Below, in pieces: positions 51,218 through 60,507 of a stretch of 64,000 nucleotides of DNA. Within the stretch, counting starts at the first letter, position 1. Each line of letters opens with the position of its first letter. The stretch covers positions 1 through 64,000 of the forward strand of contig NZ_JADEYC010000018.1 of the NCBI RefSeq assembly GCF_015209505.1, read 5' to 3'. Made by a program: the position numbers and the translations under genes. The DNA comes from Saccharopolyspora montiporae. Lineage in GTDB: Bacteria > Actinomycetota > Actinomycetes > Mycobacteriales > Pseudonocardiaceae. The notes under the pieces were generated by a model. That model was not told the DNA's origin, did no database searches, and saw only the letters and a program-made list of their open reading frames with translations.

Positions 51218-51578
51218 GGCTCTCCTCGCTCGCTGGCCTTCGCCGGCTGCCGCCGGGCGTCGAGCACTTGATCGAAACTAATGAGGTTGCGATGACCCGC
51301 GCAAGGTAGCGCGCAGCACTCCGGCTGCCGGTACCCGCCGCCGCTGTGTGCGCAGCGCCGATGACCTGCCCCGTTGTGGAGGGCCGCAACGGCGGCGAGT
51401 AGCATGGAGCCTCGGCGCACTCGTGGCGCCGGTTCGTCGCGCCTGGCTGCCTTGTCGAGGATAGCCAATCCGCATTTCGAATCGGGGTCGGGAGTGTGCT
51501 CGCTGCGGCTGCCGGGGCCTCCGGAGGTCGCAGCGGGACTTTGTCCGAAAACCGTCACCGTCACGAAACGCGGAGGAC
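51218..51578. other. Divergent region between the methyltransferase gene and infA
   Basis: This 361-base spacer holds the promoters of a minus-strand methyltransferase gene and of infA. TAGCAT at 51400-51405 is a possible -10 for infA, with TTGTGG about 20 bases upstream, a poor spacing. The patch TTGATCGAAACTAATGAGG is the most A/T-rich part and may serve the minus-strand gene. No gene or RNA is seen. Confidence 0.4.
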
Positions 51579-51800
51579 ATGGGCAAGAAGGACGGGGCCA
51601 TTGAGGTCGAGGGTCGGGTGATCGAACCGCTCCCCAACGCGATGTTTCGTGTCGAGTTGGAGAACGGCCACAAGGTCCTCGCACATATCAGTGGCAAGAT
51701 GCGTCAGCACTACATCCGCATCCTGCCCGAGGACCGGGTTGTGGTGGAACTCTCGCCATACGACCTTTCCCGTGGGCGCATCGTCTACCGCTACAAGTGA
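51579..51800 (+). CDS. infA: Translation initiation factor IF-1
   Basis: The protein has 73 residues, the standard length. This OB-fold protein blocks the 30S A site during initiation. The sequence has the invariant [20 protein letters not shown] and [19 protein letters not shown] stretches in order. It begins MGKKDG where most have MAKKDG. ATG at 51579 follows GGAGG. It opens the infA-rpmJ-rpsM-rpsK-rpsD-rpoA-rplQ group. Confidence 0.98.
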   Translation: MGKKDGAIEVEGRVIEPLPNAMFRVELENGHKVLAHISGKMRQHYIRILPEDRVVVELSPYDLSRGRIVYRYK

Positions 51801-51852
51801 CCTCCACGGTGTCCGGGAGACCGGACACGCGTCCGAGCAGGAGAGCACGACC

Positions 51853-51966
51853 GTGAAGGTCCAGCCGAGTGTGAAGCGAATCTGCGACAACTGCCAGATC
51901 ATCCGCCGCCACGGCCGGGTGCTGGTCATCTGCGACAACAAGCGCCACAAGCAGCGCCAGGGTTGA
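51853..51966 (+). CDS. rpmJ: 50S ribosomal protein L36
   Basis: The protein has 37 residues, the smallest ribosomal protein. It has the complete zinc ribbon Cys11, Cys14, Cys27 and His32. It is read from GTG at 51853 inside a longer open frame. AGGAGAGC lies upstream. Many actinobacteria also have a zinc-free L36 paralog elsewhere; this is the zinc form. Confidence 0.97.
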   Translation: MKVQPSVKRICDNCQIIRRHGRVLVICDNKRHKQRQG

Positions 51967-52126
51967 TCGCGGGCCCGCAGGGCATCGCCGACGAACAGTA
52001 GAACTCCCCCAACCTGCCGGCTCGGGAGATGAGCCGGTTGACCCCCGGACCAGGCCGGGGCTCCGCACCCGAGTGCGGGGACGGTGGAGGAGAAGACCTG
52101 GCCACAGAGAAGGAGAAGGGGGCCGC
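51967..52126 (+). promoter_or_regulatory. rpmJ-rpsM spacer with two small hairpins
   Basis: CCCCGG (52043-52048) pairs with CCGGGG (52055-52060), and CCGCAC (52063-52068) with GTGCGG (52073-52078). They stand side by side about 50 bases before rpsM. S4 controls the equivalent operon in E. coli through a leader structure; whether these stems play that part is unknown. Confidence 0.35.
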
Positions 52127-52507
52127 ATGGCTCGGCTCGCCGGAGTCGACCTCCCGCGCGACAAGCGCATGGAGATCGCGCTCACGTACATCTACGGCAT
52201 CGGCCGTACCCGTTCGAAGGAGATCCTGAACCAGACCGGGATCTCTCTCGACGTCCGCCCGAAGGACCTCGACGACGACCAGCTGACCAAGCTGCGCGAT
52301 CACATCGAGGACAACTACCGGGTCGAGGGCGACCTCCGCCGCGAGGTCCAGGCCGACATTCGCCGGAAGATCGAGATCGGCTGCTACCAGGGCTGGCGGC
52401 ACCGCCGTCACCTGCCGTTGCACGGGCAGCGGACCAAGACCAACGCCCGTACCCGCAAGGGGCCGAAGAAGACGGTCGCCGGCAAGAAGAAGGCCGGGAA
52501 GAAGTAA
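52127..52507 (+). CDS. rpsM: 30S ribosomal protein S13
   Basis: The protein has 126 residues. S13 contacts the P-site tRNA and forms the B1 bridges. It opens [26 protein letters not shown] and carries the conserved [22 protein letters not shown] segment, followed by a Lys-rich tail. ATG at 52127 follows AAGGAGAAGGGG. Upstream in-frame codons from 52073 are leader. Confidence 0.98.
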   Translation: MARLAGVDLPRDKRMEIALTYIYGIGRTRSKEILNQTGISLDVRPKDLDDDQLTKLRDHIEDNYRVEGDLRREVQADIRRKIEIGCYQGWRHRRHLPLHGQRTKTNARTRKGPKKTVAGKKKAGKK

Positions 52508-52532
52508 GCCTCGCTAGGAGACCAACACAGCT

Positions 52533-52937
52533 ATGCCACCCAAGGCTCGCGCCGGGGCCGTCAAGAAGGTCCGGCGCAAGGAGAAGAAGAACGTTGCTCA
52601 CGGGCAAGCCCACATCAAGAGCACGTTCAACAACACCATCGTTTCGATCACCGACCCGACCGGTGCGGTGATCAGCTGGGCGTCCGCCGGGCACGTCGGG
52701 TTCAAGGGCTCGCGCAAGTCCACCCCGTTCGCCGCGCAGATGGCTGCGGAGAACGCCGCCCGCAAGGCCGCCGAGCACGGCATGAAGAAGGTCGACGTCT
52801 TCGTGAAGGGCCCGGGCTCGGGCCGCGAGACGGCGATCCGCTCGCTGCAGGCCGCCGGCCTGGAGGTCGGCACCATCCAGGACGTCACCCCGCAGCCGCA
52901 CAACGGCTGCCGCCCGCCGAAGCGCCGTCGGGTCTGA
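52533..52937 (+). CDS. rpsK: 30S ribosomal protein S11
   Basis: The protein has 134 residues. S11 lies at the platform near the mRNA exit. It has [24 protein letters not shown], the central [14 protein letters not shown] and the C-terminal [21 protein letters not shown] precedes the ATG by about 10 bases. Full length. Confidence 0.98.
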   Translation: MPPKARAGAVKKVRRKEKKNVAHGQAHIKSTFNNTIVSITDPTGAVISWASAGHVGFKGSRKSTPFAAQMAAENAARKAAEHGMKKVDVFVKGPGSGRETAIRSLQAAGLEVGTIQDVTPQPHNGCRPPKRRRV

Positions 52938-52963
52938 GCCGCGGGAAGGGAGAGTAAGAAGAA

Positions 52964-53569
52964 ATGGCTCGTTACACCGGCCCCGCGACTCGCAAGTCCC
53001 GTCGCCTCAAGGTCGACCTCATCGGTGGTGACCAGGCGTTCGAGCGTCGTCCTTACCCGCCGGGCCAGCACGGCCGCGCGCGGATCAAGGAGACCGAGTA
53101 CCTGCAGCAGCTCCAGGAGAAGCAGAAGGCGAAGTACACCTACGGTGTGCTGGAGCGCCAGTTCCGCTCGTACTACGAGACGGCCAACCGGCGCCCCGGC
53201 AAGACGGGTGACAACCTGCTGCAGCTGCTGGAGTCCCGGCTGGACAACGTCGTGTACCGCTCCGGCCTGGCCCGCACCCGCCGCATGGCGCGGCAGCTGG
53301 TCAGCCACGGCCACTTCGTGGTCAACGGCAAGCGGGTGAACGTCCCCAGCTTCCAGGTCTCGAAGTGGGACATCATCGACGTCAAGCCGAAGTCCCAGGC
53401 CAGCACCCCGTTCGTCATCGCCAAGGAGACCCTCGGCGAGCGGCCGGTTCCGGGCTGGCTGCAGGTCGTCCCGTCCAGCCTCCGCATCCTGGTGCACCAG
53501 CTCCCGGAGCGGGCGCAGATCGATACCCCGGTCACCGAGCAGCTCATCGTCGAGCTCTACTCGAAGTGA
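52964..53569 (+). CDS. rpsD: 30S ribosomal protein S4
   Basis: The protein has 201 residues. It is a primary assembly protein and in many bacteria a regulator of its own operon. It is the zinc-free type, starting MARYTGPATRKSRRLKVDL without the N-terminal Cys cluster. The S4 RNA-binding domain (LDNVVYRSGLARTRRMARQLVSHGH) is complete. GGGAAGGGAG lies upstream. It is followed by a hairpin and a 136-base gap before rpoA. Confidence 0.98.
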   Translation: MARYTGPATRKSRRLKVDLIGGDQAFERRPYPPGQHGRARIKETEYLQQLQEKQKAKYTYGVLERQFRSYYETANRRPGKTGDNLLQLLESRLDNVVYRSGLARTRRMARQLVSHGHFVVNGKRVNVPSFQVSKWDIIDVKPKSQASTPFVIAKETLGERPVPGWLQVVPSSLRILVHQLPERAQIDTPVTEQLIVELYSK

Positions 53570-53575
53570 CGCGTG

Positions 53576-53602
53576 GCGCCGGCGGTCCCGCACCGCCGGC
53601 GC
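53576..53602 (+). terminator. Hairpin between rpsD and rpoA
   Basis: A perfect 11-bp stem, GCGCCGGCGGT with ACCGCCGGCGC, around the loop CCCGC begins 6 bases after the rpsD stop. No T-run follows. It may lower or process the transcript entering rpoA. Confidence 0.55.
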
Positions 53603-53705
53603 GCGCCGCGGTCGGCGGTGCAGGAAGCCGCCACCGGCCCGCCCTGGGCGGGCACCGCATCCCATCGGCGTCAAATAGCGGGCGTCGTGAGGAAAGGAAA
53701 CCGAA

Positions 53706-54791
53706 ATGCTCATCTCCCAGCGACCCTCGCTGTCCGAGGAGGCAGTCTCGGAGACCCGCTCCCGGTTCGTCATCGAACCGCTGGAGCCCGGCTTCGGCTA
53801 CACCCTCGGCAACTCGCTGCGTCGCACGCTGCTCTCCTCGATTCCGGGAGCGGCGGTCACCAGCCTGCGCATCGACGGTGTGCTGCACGAGTTCACCACG
53901 ATCCCGGGTGTGAAGGAGGACGTCACCGACGTCATCCTGAACATCAAGGAACTGGTCGTCAGTTCCGAAGAGGACGAGCCGGTGACGATGTACCTGCGCA
54001 AGCAGGGCCCGGGTGAGGTCACCGCAGCCGACATCGTGCCCCCGGCCGGTGTCACGGTGCACAACCCGGATCTGCACATCGCCACGCTGAACGCGAAGGG
54101 CAAGCTGGAGATCGAGCTCGTCGTCGAGCGTGGTCGTGGCTACGTCCCCGCGATGCAGAACAAGCAGACCGGCGCCGAGATCGGCCGCATCCCGGTGGAC
54201 TCGATCTACTCGCCGGTGCTGAAGGTGACCTACAAGGTCGAGGCGACCCGCGTCGAGCAGCGCACGGACTTCGACAAGCTGATCCTCGACGTGGAGACCA
54301 AGCCGTCGATCACCCCGCGCGATGCGGTGGCGTCGGCCGGTCGCACCCTCGTGGAGCTGTTCGGGCTCGCGCGCGAGCTCAACATCGACGCCGAGGGCAT
54401 CGAGATCGGGCCGTCTCCGGCGGAGGCGGACACCATCGCGGCCTACGCGATGCCGATCGAGGACCTCGACCTGACGGTGCGCTCCTACAACTGCCTCAAG
54501 CGGGAAGGCATCCACACCGTCGGTGAACTGGTCTCGCGCAGCGAGGCCGACCTGCTGGACATCCGCAACTTCGGTGCGAAGTCCATCGACGAGGTCAAGA
54601 TGAAGCTGGCGGGCCTGGGGCTCGCGCTCAAGGACAGCCCGCCCGGGTTCGACCCGTCCGCTGCTGCGGCCGAGTACCCCGCCGAGGGCTGGTCCGCCGA
54701 TGAGGACGACGAGCCCATCGGTGCGGTCGGCCCCGTCGAGGACGCCGGCTACGACGACGGTCAGGACTACGCGGAGACAGAGCAGCTGTAG
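53706..54791 (+). CDS. rpoA: DNA-directed RNA polymerase alpha subunit
   Basis: The protein has 361 residues. The N-terminal domain (about 1-230) holds the dimerisation core, with [29 protein letters not shown] linker leads to the alpha-CTD (about 250-310; [31 protein letters not shown]), which binds UP elements and activators. The C-terminus extends in an acidic tail of about 40 residues. ATG at 53706 follows GAGGAAAGG. Confidence 0.99.
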   Translation: MLISQRPSLSEEAVSETRSRFVIEPLEPGFGYTLGNSLRRTLLSSIPGAAVTSLRIDGVLHEFTTIPGVKEDVTDVILNIKELVVSSEEDEPVTMYLRKQGPGEVTAADIVPPAGVTVHNPDLHIATLNAKGKLEIELVVERGRGYVPAMQNKQTGAEIGRIPVDSIYSPVLKVTYKVEATRVEQRTDFDKLILDVETKPSITPRDAVASAGRTLVELFGLARELNIDAEGIEIGPSPAEADTIAAYAMPIEDLDLTVRSYNCLKREGIHTVGELVSRSEADLLDIRNFGAKSIDEVKMKLAGLGLALKDSPPGFDPSAAAAEYPAEGWSADEDDEPIGAVGPVEDAGYDDGQDYAETEQL

Positions 54792-54840
54792 CTGTGTTGC
54801 GCGTCCGGGGTCACCGGCGCGCGCCCGAGAGGAGCAACCG

Positions 54841-55350
54841 ATGCCCACCCCGACGAAGGGTCCGCGTCTCGGCGGATCGCCGTCGCACGAGCGGCTGATG
54901 CTGGCCAACCTGGCCACCTCGCTGTTCGAGCACGGGCGGATCACCACGACCGAGGCGAAGGCGAAACGGCTGCGGCCGATCGCCGAGCGACTGATCACCA
55001 AGGCGAAGAAGGGCGACCTGCACAACCGTCGCGAGGTCATGAAGACCATCCGCGACAAGGATGTCGTGCACAAGCTGTTCGCCGAGATCGGTCCGTTCTT
55101 CGCCGACCGCAACGGCGGGTACACCCGCGTCATCAAGACGATGCCGCGCAAGGGTGACAACGCGAAGATGGCCGTCATCTCGTTGGTGACCGAGAAGACC
55201 GCCACCGCCGAGGCCGAGGCCGCCCGCGGCACGAAGTTCGCCAAGGACGAGCCGAAGGCCGAGGAGGCCGCACCGGCCGCGGACGAGTCGGCGGACGCCG
55301 CCGAGACCCCGGCCGAGGAGACCACCGAGGAGAAGAAGGACGAGTCCTGA
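54841..55350 (+). CDS. rplQ: 50S ribosomal protein L17
   Basis: The protein has 169 residues. The conserved part (about 1-120) includes [37 protein letters not shown]. The last ~50 residues are a Glu/Ala-rich tail ([29 protein letters not shown]) common in actinobacteria. ATG at 54841 follows GAGAGGAGCAAC. An upstream frame overlapping rpoA is rejected. Confidence 0.98.
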   Translation: MPTPTKGPRLGGSPSHERLMLANLATSLFEHGRITTTEAKAKRLRPIAERLITKAKKGDLHNRREVMKTIRDKDVVHKLFAEIGPFFADRNGGYTRVIKTMPRKGDNAKMAVISLVTEKTATAEAEAARGTKFAKDEPKAEEAAPAADESADAAETPAEETTEEKKDES

Positions 55351-55369
55351 TTCGCTCCGGTGACATCCC

Positions 55370-55410
55370 GAACGAGCCCGCCGCCCCCGCCGGGGACGGC
55401 GGGCTCGTTC
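55370..55410 (+). terminator. Hairpin after rplQ abutting the truA start
   Basis: A perfect 14-bp stem (55370-55383, GAACGAGCCCGCCG, with 55397-55410) with an inner CCCC/GGGG pairing begins 20 bases after the rplQ stop and ends two bases before the truA GTG. It reads as an operon terminator but also leaves no accessible ribosome site for truA on a readthrough message. Confidence 0.7.
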
Positions 55411-55412
55411 GT

Positions 55413-56249
55413 GTGCGCATCGACCTCGCCTACGACGGTGCCGGTTTCTCGGGGTGGGCCCGGCAGCCGGGCCTGCGCACGGTGCAGGGGCTGGTCGAGG
55501 ACGCGCTCGCCAAGCAACCACCCGGCCGCCGGGTGCCGGGATCGGTCGTGGTCGCCGGCCGGACGGATGCCGGGGTGCACGCGGGTGGCCAGGTGGTGCA
55601 CGCCGATGTCGTGCCGCTGGACGAGGCCGACCGCACCCGGTTCGCGCTGGACGAGCACGGCATTCCCGACCTGAGCCGCATGCGGCACCGGTGGAACCGG
55701 CTGCTCCCGCCGGACGTGCGGGTGCTGGGCGCCCGCGTGGTGCCGGACGCCTTCGACGCCCGGTTCTCCGCGCTGCGCAGGCACTACCGCTACCAGGTCT
55801 CCGACGCGCCCTGGGGCGCGGATCCGCTGCGCAGGCACGACACGCTGGGCTGGAACCGCCCGGTGGACGTGGCCGCGCTCAACGACGGTGCGCGGGAACT
55901 GCTGGGGCTCAACGATTTCGCGGCCTACTGCAAACCACGTCCGGGCGCCACCACGGTGCGCGAGCTGCAGGACTTCCGCTGGGAGCGGGTGGCCGAGCAC
56001 CTGGTCGTCGCGCACGTCACGGCGGACGCGTTCTGCCATTCGATGGTGCGCAGCCTGGTGGGCACGCTGCTCATGGTCGGCGACGGCCGGCGGCCGAGCG
56101 GCTGGCCCGGCGAGCTGCTGCGCGGCGGGGAGCGCACCAGTGCGGTGGCCCCAGCGCACGGTCTGACGCTGGCCGGGGTCGACTACCCGGACGATGCCGC
56201 GTTGGCCGCCCGGGCCGAGCAGGCCAGGGCACTGCGCTCGCTGGAGTGA
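55413..56249 (+). CDS. truA: tRNA pseudouridine synthase A
   Basis: The protein has 278 residues. It forms pseudouridine at positions 38-40 of tRNA anticodon arms. The catalytic Asp52 lies in GRTDAGVHA. The family N-terminus ([19 protein letters not shown]) and C-terminal [13 protein letters not shown] are intact. GTG at 55413 is the only plausible start: the codons before it run back to a terminator stem without a start codon and with no Shine-Dalgarno sequence. rplQ-truA order is standard. Confidence 0.95.
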   Translation: MRIDLAYDGAGFSGWARQPGLRTVQGLVEDALAKQPPGRRVPGSVVVAGRTDAGVHAGGQVVHADVVPLDEADRTRFALDEHGIPDLSRMRHRWNRLLPPDVRVLGARVVPDAFDARFSALRRHYRYQVSDAPWGADPLRRHDTLGWNRPVDVAALNDGARELLGLNDFAAYCKPRPGATTVRELQDFRWERVAEHLVVAHVTADAFCHSMVRSLVGTLLMVGDGRRPSGWPGELLRGGERTSAVAPAHGLTLAGVDYPDDAALAARAEQARALRSLE

Positions 56250-56267
56250 CGCCGCCCGGCAGCAGAA

Positions 56268-56293
56268 GAGCCCCGACCCGCGGGCCGGGGCTC
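56268..56293. terminator. Bidirectional hairpin between truA and the ESX locus
   Basis: GAGCCCCG (56268-56275) pairs with CGGGGCTC (56286-56293), with CCCGCGGG inside. It lies between the convergent truA and the minus-strand gene ending at 56312. Confidence 0.65.
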
Positions 56294-56311
56294 CTCCGCT
56301 GGAGCGCGTGC

Positions 56312-57043
56312 TCAGTCGCCGCGGCGGACCGGGCCGAGGATCTCCTGCTCCTTGTCCCGGGTCACCAGGCGCACCCGGGTCCACATCATGTTGCCGAGCG
56401 CGATCATCTCGGTGTCGTTGAGCTGCGTGAGCTGGTGCACCTGTTGCGGGTGCAGCGACCAGATCCGGCCCGCCAGCTGGGCCTGGTTGAGCGGTAGGCG
56501 CTGCAGCAGGACCATGTCCGCCGTGTTGGCGGTGGTGCCGCTGCTGACCTGCGGGTGCAGGTAGGGCAGCACGTACATGGTGGTCTGCCACGGGGCCCGC
56601 GGCGGGAACAGCTCCTGCGGCACCGCACCGCCGTCGTGGATGAGCAGCAGCGGTGTGTCCTCAGTGGACCGCGGCAGCTCGAACGGGGTGAGCTTGCGGA
56701 TCTGGCACAGCGGCACCGGTTTTCCGTCCGGTGTTTGCCCGGCGGCGCGTTCCAGCATCTTCCACGCCCCGGGGCGTCCGGTGGCCACGATCACCCAGGC
56801 GCCGGTGGCCATGGCGCGCAGCGCGATCTGGCGCGCGAGGTAGAGGCCGCCGACCGTGGCCATCCTGGTCGGCTCCGGGCGCAGCACCGAGGCGGCCAGT
56901 GGCTCGTTCTGCGGCCCGGAACCGATGATCATGCCGCCGCGGTCGCCGGACGGGCTCACCGCGTCCAGGGTTTCCGGCGGAACCAGGAATTCCGGTGCCG
57001 CGCCCTGGTTGCCGGGGACGTCGATCGTTCTGCTTCGGCTCAT
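56312..57043 (-). CDS. Uncharacterised protein encoded with EccE
   Basis: The protein has 243 residues and no membrane helix or signal peptide. It begins MSRSRTIDVPGNQGAAPEF. A middle part, MATVGGLYLARQIALRAMATGAWVIVATGR, looks like the first helix-strand of a RecA-type ATPase but has no P-loop. LLLIHDGG could be a Walker-B-like strand. The C-terminal third is helical. The ATG overlaps the eccE stop (ATGA), so it is made with EccE and may be a cytoplasmic accessory of the secretion complex. Function not known to me. Confidence 0.75.
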   Translation of the reverse strand: MSRSRTIDVPGNQGAAPEFLVPPETLDAVSPSGDRGGMIIGSGPQNEPLAASVLRPEPTRMATVGGLYLARQIALRAMATGAWVIVATGRPGAWKMLERAAGQTPDGKPVPLCQIRKLTPFELPRSTEDTPLLLIHDGGAVPQELFPPRAPWQTTMYVLPYLHPQVSSGTTANTADMVLLQRLPLNQAQLAGRIWSLHPQQVHQLTQLNDTEMIALGNMMWTRVRLVTRDKEQEILGPVRRGD

Positions 57044-58344
57044 GCCGCACCTCCGAGCGGCAGCGTCGCGGCGTACCCGTCCAGCTGCAGTCCGCGCAGC
57101 GGGGTGAGGGTCACTCCCACGCGGTTGCTGAGGGTCTGCAGCCGGCCGTCCGCGTTGTCGAGTTCGTCCGGGGTGCGCGCGCTGACCCGCACCAGCCCAC
57201 GCAGGCCCACCTCGTTCTCCTCGCCGGCCGGTGAGATGGACAGCGCGATGCTCGTGGACAGCGCGCGGATCCCGGTGAGCGCGTCGAGGCTGTTGCTCAT
57301 CTGGTTCGGCCAGCCGGTGATCGCGTAGCTGGAGTGCCCGACTCCGCCCGCGGTCACCCCGTCCCAGCGCTCCTTGAGGCCGACCGGGCGCTGCGAACCG
57401 ATCGAGGTGTGCAGCTCGGCGGAGGAGATCCCCGCCTGCAACAGCTCGTCCGGGTCCAGCGGGCGGGCCGGGATGTTCTGCCGCTCCAGGGCGTTGCGCA
57501 CTCGCGAGGTCGCCCCGAGCAGTGCGCGCTGGGCGCCGACGATCCCGCCACCGCGCTCGCCGATCGCTTTCGCGCAGCGCTGCGGGTCCAGCCGGACCGC
57601 GACCCAGGTGGTGCGGCGCGCGGCGGCGGGCAGCGGGCCGAGCACCTCCAGGTAGGAGTTCAGCGCCGGCGAGTTGGACGGCAGCGCAGCGCTCCCCGGG
57701 TAGCAGTGCCAGATGACCTGGATGGCGTCCAGCACCACCCCGCGGTCTTCCAGGCAGGGCGTGAGCACCCCCAGCGGCAGGTTCGGCGCCCCGCCGACCG
57801 GGTTCAGCAGCGACGGCGTCGGCTCCACCATGAGCACGGCGGTCCATTTGCCCTTGTGCCAGGCCATGCCCACCGGATTGCGGTCGTGGTCCTGGGTCCG
57901 GGCGATGACCAGGTCCGGGACCACCAGGCGCAGCAGCGCGACGCGGTGGTTCTCCTCCGGGCCGATGATGCCGTCCCCGTCCTTGTCCTCGGCGGGTTCG
58001 AGCGCATCGAGGTCGGCCGGGGTGGAAACCCGGGTGTGGCTGCGGGTCCGGTACTCCAGCACCAGTCCGAACCACTGGGTGAACCAGCGTCCGCGGCGGC
58101 GCAGCAGGGCGATGAGCAGCACGAAGGCCGCGACCCCGATCGAAACCGGCCACAGCGTCGGTTCCACGATGACGATGATCAGCCCGATGGCCAGGCCTAC
58201 CTCGATGAGCACGAGGTTGGCGGCCGGAATCCCGAACAGGGTGACGCCGTTGAGGCGCCGCCTGCGCGCGCGGATCCTGCTGCTGGGCGCAGCGGTCGGC
58301 TCGGAAGCTTGCGGCTGGGCCGGATGTTGCGTGGTCACGGACAT
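57040..58344 (-). CDS. eccE: Type VII secretion membrane protein EccE
   Basis: The protein has 434 residues. A Pro/Ala- and Arg-rich N-terminus precedes two adjacent transmembrane helices (about 43-61 and 66-82), and then an extended soluble domain, the layout of EccE. EccE forms the outer ring of the ESX inner-membrane complex. The frame is open further upstream, but ATG at 58344 gives the expected topology. It is divergent from eccB. Its presence matters because the ESX-4 loci of some mycobacteria lack it. Confidence 0.85.
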   Translation of the reverse strand: MSVTTQHPAQPQASEPTAAPSSRIRARRRRLNGVTLFGIPAANLVLIEVGLAIGLIIVIVEPTLWPVSIGVAAFVLLIALLRRRGRWFTQWFGLVLEYRTRSHTRVSTPADLDALEPAEDKDGDGIIGPEENHRVALLRLVVPDLVIARTQDHDRNPVGMAWHKGKWTAVLMVEPTPSLLNPVGGAPNLPLGVLTPCLEDRGVVLDAIQVIWHCYPGSAALPSNSPALNSYLEVLGPLPAAARRTTWVAVRLDPQRCAKAIGERGGGIVGAQRALLGATSRVRNALERQNIPARPLDPDELLQAGISSAELHTSIGSQRPVGLKERWDGVTAGGVGHSSYAITGWPNQMSNSLDALTGIRALSTSIALSISPAGEENEVGLRGLVRVSARTPDELDNADGRLQTLSNRVGVTLTPLRGLQLDGYAATLPLGGAA

Positions 58345-58518
58345 CCGTTCGGTCTCTCCCCCTCGCTGGTAGGTGCGGCACACGGCTCGCGAGCAGGTGT
58401 CTGGCGAGCAACCGCGCGATGAGAATACTGATGGACTCGGCCGAACCGCACCCATTCGGCATCTCTCTGCGGCTATCCTGCGAAACGGTACCTCGGACGG
58501 GAGAGCTGTAGGCGAAGA
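58345..58518. promoter_or_regulatory. Divergent promoter region between eccE and eccB
   Basis: The 174-base spacer has TATCCT at 58474-58479 as a possible -10 for eccB. TATTCT, read on the minus strand at 58422-58427, is a possible -10 for eccE. Neither has a convincing -35 box. These are the only A/T-rich patches in the spacer. Confidence 0.4.
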
Positions 58519-60105
58519 ATGGCATCAACACCCACAACGAAGTCACAGGTCCAGGCATACCGGTTCGTGCTCCGCCGCATGGAGTCGGCGTTGGTCCGCA
58601 AGGACGCGGTGATGCTGCACGACCCGATGGGCTCGCACAAGCGCGCAACGGTGGCCGGTGTTCTCGTCGCGTGCATCGGGATGATCGGTTTCCTGGTGTG
58701 GGGCTTGTTCGGCGGCAAGGGTTCGGTTCCGGACCCGGGGTCGATCGTCATCGCGAAGGAGAGCGGCAGCGTTTTCGTCGTCACCTCCGATGAGGAGGCC
58801 GACAAGCGGCTGATTCCGATGATGAACATGGCCTCGGCGAAGCTGCTGGTGATGGCGCAGGGCGGCGGTCAGGGCGGTGGCGCGGTGGAACCGACCACCG
58901 TCAAGGAGGCGGCACTGGGCGAATACCCGCGCGGTGCGCTGACCGGCATGGTCAACGCACCCACCTACTTGCCGGAGGCCGGTGACGCGGCGCGCCCGTT
59001 CTGGGCGATCTGCGATGTCGGCCAGGTCCAGGACAGCCTCAACGAGTCCCGGATCGAACAGGCCACGGACGTGCAGACCACGGTCATCGGCGGAGACCCC
59101 GACCACGGGGCGGAGATTCGGCCCGACCAGTCGCTGTACGTGGAGGACGCGACCTCCGGGGACCGCTACCTGGTCTACCGGGTGCAGGACCTCCCCGGAC
59201 GCAGCAACACGCACGCGGTCAAGGCCAAGGTGGACGAGACCGAGACGACCGTGCAGGACATCTTCGGGCTCAACGGGGCGACTCCGCGCACCGTCAGCAC
59301 GAACATGCTCAACGCGGTCCCGTCGGTGCCGGACCTGCAGGTGCCGGCGGTCGACGGGGACGACCAGCCCGCGGACTACCTGAACGGACAGCAGGTCGGC
59401 GATGTGGTGAAGCGTTCGGTTCCCGGCCAGCCGGACGAGTTCTTCCTGCTGCTGCAGAGCGGCAAGCAGAAGATCAGCGAGGGCGCGGCCGCCGTGCTGC
59501 ACGCGGACAAGTACAGCAGCCGGGAAGTGCCCAATGCGACGGGTGCGGTCACCGAGGCCCCGGAGGCCCCGGAAGCCCAGCAGCTGGAGCTGGACACCTT
59601 CCCGATGGCCGTCCCGCAGCCGGTGAGTTTCCAGCAATCGGCGACGTCCTGCCTGAGCTGGAAGAACGTCGACGGCGACCAGAACATCACCGTCACCCTG
59701 AACAAGGGGGACCCGGCGAACAAGGCCCCGGTCGAGCTGGCGCAGGCCGACGGTTCCGGGCCGGAGGTCGACCGGTTCTACATGCCGGCGGGCAAGGCGG
59801 CCGTGGTCCGCGGCGCCTCCAACGAGGCGGGTGCGGACAGCGGTCCGCTGTTCCTGGTCTCGGACCAGGGCGTGCAGTACGGCATCAAGGACATCGCCAC
59901 TGCGCAGGGCCTCGGCGTGGTCAATGGTCCGGGCGGCGCGACCGCGGGCCCGTCCTGGCTGACCAGGGCGCTGCCGCGCGGTGACTTCCTGGATCCGGCG
60001 GAAGCCGGGCTGAGCTACGACTCCGTGCCGGTCGGACCGGGCGGGACGAACCAGCAGTCCGGGCAGGGCCAGGACCAGCAGGGCCAGCAGCAGGCCGGCG
60101 CCTGA
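58519..60105 (+). CDS. eccB: Type VII secretion protein EccB
   Basis: The protein has 528 residues. It begins with the family's cytoplasmic motif (TKSQVQAYRFVLRRMESALVRKD), has one transmembrane helix (about 43-65) and a large extracytoplasmic domain with repeated PG-binding-like modules and two Cys in a conserved spacing (FWAICDVG and SCLSW). It ends in a Gln/Gly-rich tail. EccB is part of the ESX core complex with EccC, EccD and EccE. ATG at 58519; GGGAGAGC lies about 14 bases upstream. Confidence 0.95.
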   Translation: MASTPTTKSQVQAYRFVLRRMESALVRKDAVMLHDPMGSHKRATVAGVLVACIGMIGFLVWGLFGGKGSVPDPGSIVIAKESGSVFVVTSDEEADKRLIPMMNMASAKLLVMAQGGGQGGGAVEPTTVKEAALGEYPRGALTGMVNAPTYLPEAGDAARPFWAICDVGQVQDSLNESRIEQATDVQTTVIGGDPDHGAEIRPDQSLYVEDATSGDRYLVYRVQDLPGRSNTHAVKAKVDETETTVQDIFGLNGATPRTVSTNMLNAVPSVPDLQVPAVDGDDQPADYLNGQQVGDVVKRSVPGQPDEFFLLLQSGKQKISEGAAAVLHADKYSSREVPNATGAVTEAPEAPEAQQLELDTFPMAVPQPVSFQQSATSCLSWKNVDGDQNITVTLNKGDPANKAPVELAQADGSGPEVDRFYMPAGKAAVVRGASNEAGADSGPLFLVSDQGVQYGIKDIATAQGLGVVNGPGGATAGPSWLTRALPRGDFLDPAEAGLSYDSVPVGPGGTNQQSGQGQDQQGQQQAGA

Positions 60106-60111
60106 TCCGGT

Positions 60112-60142
60112 GCGGATCCCCGGGAGTGGCCCGGGGATCCGC
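60112..60142 (+). terminator. Terminator after eccB
   Basis: A perfect 13-bp stem (GCGGATCCCCGGG with CCCGGGGATCCGC) around AGTGG starts 6 bases after the eccB stop. Confidence 0.7.
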
Positions 60143-60174
60143 GACCCGGTCGGTGCCCCTTGACGTCCGAGGAC

Positions 60175-60214
60175 CGAAACCGCCCGCAGCGCACTGCCGT
60201 TGCGGGCGGTTTCG
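60175..60214. terminator. Second hairpin in the eccB-mycP convergent gap
   Basis: A perfect 14-bp stem (60175-60188, CGAAACCGCCCGCA, with 60201-60214) around a 12-base loop, followed by CATTTC. It backs up the eccB terminator. The rest of the gap to 60445 is GC-rich sequence with no gene visible. Confidence 0.6.
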
Positions 60215-60445
60215 CATTTCTGCGGGTGCGTTCGTGTGCCGGGTGCGGGGTCGGTGTCGGATCGCCCGGCGCCCGGGCCGGTTCGGTGCGCGGGGAGGGC
60301 TGCCCCGGGACGGGACCGGTGTTCGCGGTCGGAGCAGCGTCAGGACGGAGTCGGCGCTCGATCCCGGACCAGCGCCCCCGGGTCCGGTCGATCCCTCCGA
60401 GCCAACCCCGGCACCCGCCGATCCGTTCGGTGCCCCGAGCCGCGA

Positions 60446-60488
60446 AAAGGCCCCTCCTTACCGGGAATCCGGGAAGTGAGGGGCCTTT
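60446..60488 (-). terminator. Terminator after mycP (minus strand)
   Basis: AAAGGCCCCTC (60446-60456) pairs with GAGGGGCCTTT (60478-60488). On the minus strand the stem is followed by a T and CGCGG, making TTTT with the stem end. It begins 19 bases after the mycP stop. Confidence 0.7.
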
Positions 60489-60507
60489 GTCGCGCCTGTG
60501 CTCCGGG

